This document shows positions 13,317 to 14,279 of a stretch of 14,279 nucleotides of DNA, one piece after another (position 1 is the stretch's first letter; each line of letters opens with the position of its first letter). Source of the stretch: Chloroflexota bacterium (lineage in GTDB: Bacteria; Chloroflexota; Limnocylindria; Limnocylindrales; CSP1-4); contig JADGQG010000028.1 of assembly GCA_017882025.1 (NCBI GenBank), positions 1 to 14,279 of the forward strand, read 5' to 3'. The position numbers and the translations under genes are program-made. The notes under the pieces were generated by a model. The model saw only the letters and a list, made by a program, of their open reading frames with translations. It made no database searches and had not been told where the DNA came from.

Positions 13317-14074
13317 TCGCGGTCCGAGCGCCCGAAGATCGCTCGCTGGCGAGCCCGCTGGGACGGATCAGCCCGGTCGCGAAGCTCGTGCTGGTCGCGG
13401 CCTGGGTGGCCGGGCTCGCACTGACCACGGACCCGCGGCCGCCACTCGTGCTCGGCGCCATTGGCCTGGCCGCGGCGGTCGTGCTCGGTCGAGTCCGCCC
13501 GGCCAGCCTCGCCGTTGCTCTCGCGCCGCTCGCGTTCGCCACACTGACAGTCGGGTTCTTCAATGCGCTGCTCAACCCTGCCAACGGCAACCCTGCGTTG
13601 GCGGTCGTGGCCAGCCTCGGCCCCATCCGGCTCACCGCGCCCGCCGTGGTGGCGGGCGTGGCCCTCGCCTGCCGCGTGGGCGCAGTTGCGGCGCTGGGGA
13701 TCGCGTTTGCCCTGACGACTGACACGACGCGATTGGTCGATGCGCTCGTGCAGCAGGCCAGGGTCCCCGAGCGGTTCGCCTACGGCGCGCTGGCGGCGTT
13801 CCAGGCGGTCCCCCGGCTGGCCGAGGATCTCGTCGCGCTGCGCGAAGCCCGCCGGATCCGTGGGCTCCGGGCCAGCTGGCATCCCCGGATGCTGGTCGGG
13901 CTCCTGGTCCTCGCCATCCGCCGTGCCGATCGGCTCGCCGTGGCGATGGATGCCCGCGGTTTCGGGTCCGGTCCCCGGACTCGCTTCCGTGTTGAGCGCT
14001 GGTCGCTGCCCGATGCGGCGTTCCTGGGCGCGGGTTCCGTGGTCCTCGTGGCCGCCATGGTCTTTGGCAGGTGA
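13313..14074 (+). CDS. ykoC: ECF transporter T component (YkoC, CbiQ/EcfT family)
   Basis: A 253-residue membrane scaffold that links the ATPase to the S component. Hydrophobic segments are seen at about 22-38, 44-58, 65-85, 108-135, 193-203 and 233-251. The two cytoplasmic coupling motifs of EcfT proteins are present: R-E-A-R-R-I-R-G (177-184; family A-R-x-x-R-G) and A-M-D-A-R-G-F-G (211-218; family A-x-x-x-R-G-F). These insert into grooves of the two ATPase halves. GTG 13313 overlaps the ykoD stop by 4 nt, so the start and operon membership are well supported. It appears to be the last gene of the thiamine operon, since the following gene has its own promoter. Confidence 0.9.
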   Translation: MIAVRAPEDRSLASPLGRISPVAKLVLVAAWVAGLALTTDPRPPLVLGAIGLAAAVVLGRVRPASLAVALAPLAFATLTVGFFNALLNPANGNPALAVVASLGPIRLTAPAVVAGVALACRVGAVAALGIAFALTTDTTRLVDALVQQARVPERFAYGALAAFQAVPRLAEDLVALREARRIRGLRASWHPRMLVGLLVLAIRRADRLAVAMDARGFGSGPRTRFRVERWSLPDAAFLGAGSVVLVAAMVFGR

Positions 14075-14112
14075 CGACGGCCCCCGCGGGCGATTCCCCC
14101 GGACCCCCGTCG
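14075..14112 (+). terminator. Possible hairpin after the thiamine operon
   Basis: CGACGG (14075-14080) can pair with CCGTCG (14107-14112) across a 26-nt loop that itself holds the palindrome CCCGCGGG (14083-14090). It begins at the base after the ykoC stop. There is no U-tract, so if it terminates or protects the transcript it is not a textbook intrinsic terminator. Confidence 0.25.
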
Positions 14113-14133
14113 GCGCGGTGGCGGCGTCCGGGC

Positions 14134-14139
14134 TATCCT
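14134..14139 (+). promoter_or_regulatory. Candidate leaderless -10 box (TATCCT)
   Basis: TATCCT ends 6 nt before ATG 14146, and no Shine-Dalgarno lies between. It is the fourth case of this geometry in the window. Confidence 0.45.
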
Positions 14140-14145
14140 CCGGTC

Positions 14146-14279
14146 ATGTCCCAGATGCCTGTCGCCGGCGAGCCGGCCCCCGCGATCGCCCTTCCCGACG
14201 AATCGGGCACGCTCCACCGCCTCGCCGACCGGCGTGGCGAATGGACGGTCGTCTACTTCTACCCCAGAGACGACAGCCC
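14146..14279 (+). CDS. Peroxiredoxin, Bcp/AhpC-TSA type (5' part only)
   Basis: The first 44 complete codons, cut by the window edge. The sequence reads VAGEPAPAIALPDESG (about 6-21), then G-E-W-T-V-V-Y-F-Y-P-R-D-D (31-43). This is the N-terminal strand pair of thiol peroxidases of the Bcp group (family form V-V-x-Y-F-Y-P-K-D-x-T-P-G-C-T). The peroxidatic cysteine would follow a few residues beyond the end, so activity cannot be judged. Its usual role is reduction of hydroperoxides in the cytosol. ATG 14146 follows a TATCCT box by 6 nt; a second ATG three codons later is possible but would lie far from any signal. Confidence 0.85.
   Translation, partial: MSQMPVAGEPAPAIALPDESGTLHRLADRRGEWTVVYFYPRDDS

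Overview
The window is 14.3 kb of very GC-rich bacterial DNA. High G/C at third codon positions gives long antisense shadow ORFs throughout. The gene content, Pro/Ser/Ala-rich lipoprotein linkers, frequent GTG starts, 4-nt gene overlaps and apparently leaderless promoters suggest a Chloroflexota lineage (Limnocylindria/Ellin6529-like) or a similar high-GC group. This taxonomic guess is inference; no rRNA or marker gene is present.

Layout. (1) 91-2766 (+): a complete polar amino-acid ABC importer operon: lipoprotein binding protein, single permease, ATPase. (2) 2815-7004 (-): a large sensor protein with an excisionase/MerR-like DNA-binding domain, four GAF domains and an intact GGDEF diguanylate cyclase domain, followed by a lipoprotein with a LysM domain and a NodB-like fold that has lost most catalytic motifs. 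(3) 7149-8116 (-): a two-gene membrane module, a GIDE-like two-TM protein overlapping a small secreted or anchored protein. (4) 8117-8400: non-coding. (5) 8401-9587 (-): a YbaK-type aminoacyl-tRNA deacylase overlapping a small beta-propeller-like protein. (6) 9661-10296 (+): a HAD phosphatase, divergent from the deacylase. (7) 10337-14074 (+): a TPP riboswitch controlling thiamine pyrophosphokinase and an ECF-type thiamine/HMP transporter (YkoE, YkoD, YkoC). (8) 14146-end (+): the start of a Bcp-type peroxiredoxin, cut by the window edge.

How the genes work together. The thiamine operon is a self-contained salvage unit: YkoEDC imports the vitamin or its precursor, the kinase converts thiamine to TPP, and TPP shuts the operon through the riboswitch. 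The riboswitch and start-site architecture is odd: the only standard in-frame start that keeps the kinase intact lies in the aptamer's P5 loop, while a well-placed GTG just after the aptamer is one frame off. The ATPase gene appears to start with CTG in a CTGA overlap. Genes within operons are joined by GTGA overlaps, whereas several first genes have a TANNNT box 6-8 nt before the start codon and no Shine-Dalgarno, which suggests leaderless mRNAs.

No CRISPR, transposon, prophage, tRNA or rRNA was seen. The most novel-looking items are the HTH-GAF4-GGDEF protein with its pseudo-deacetylase neighbour, the riboswitch/start overlap, and the uncharacterised GIDE-like membrane pair.
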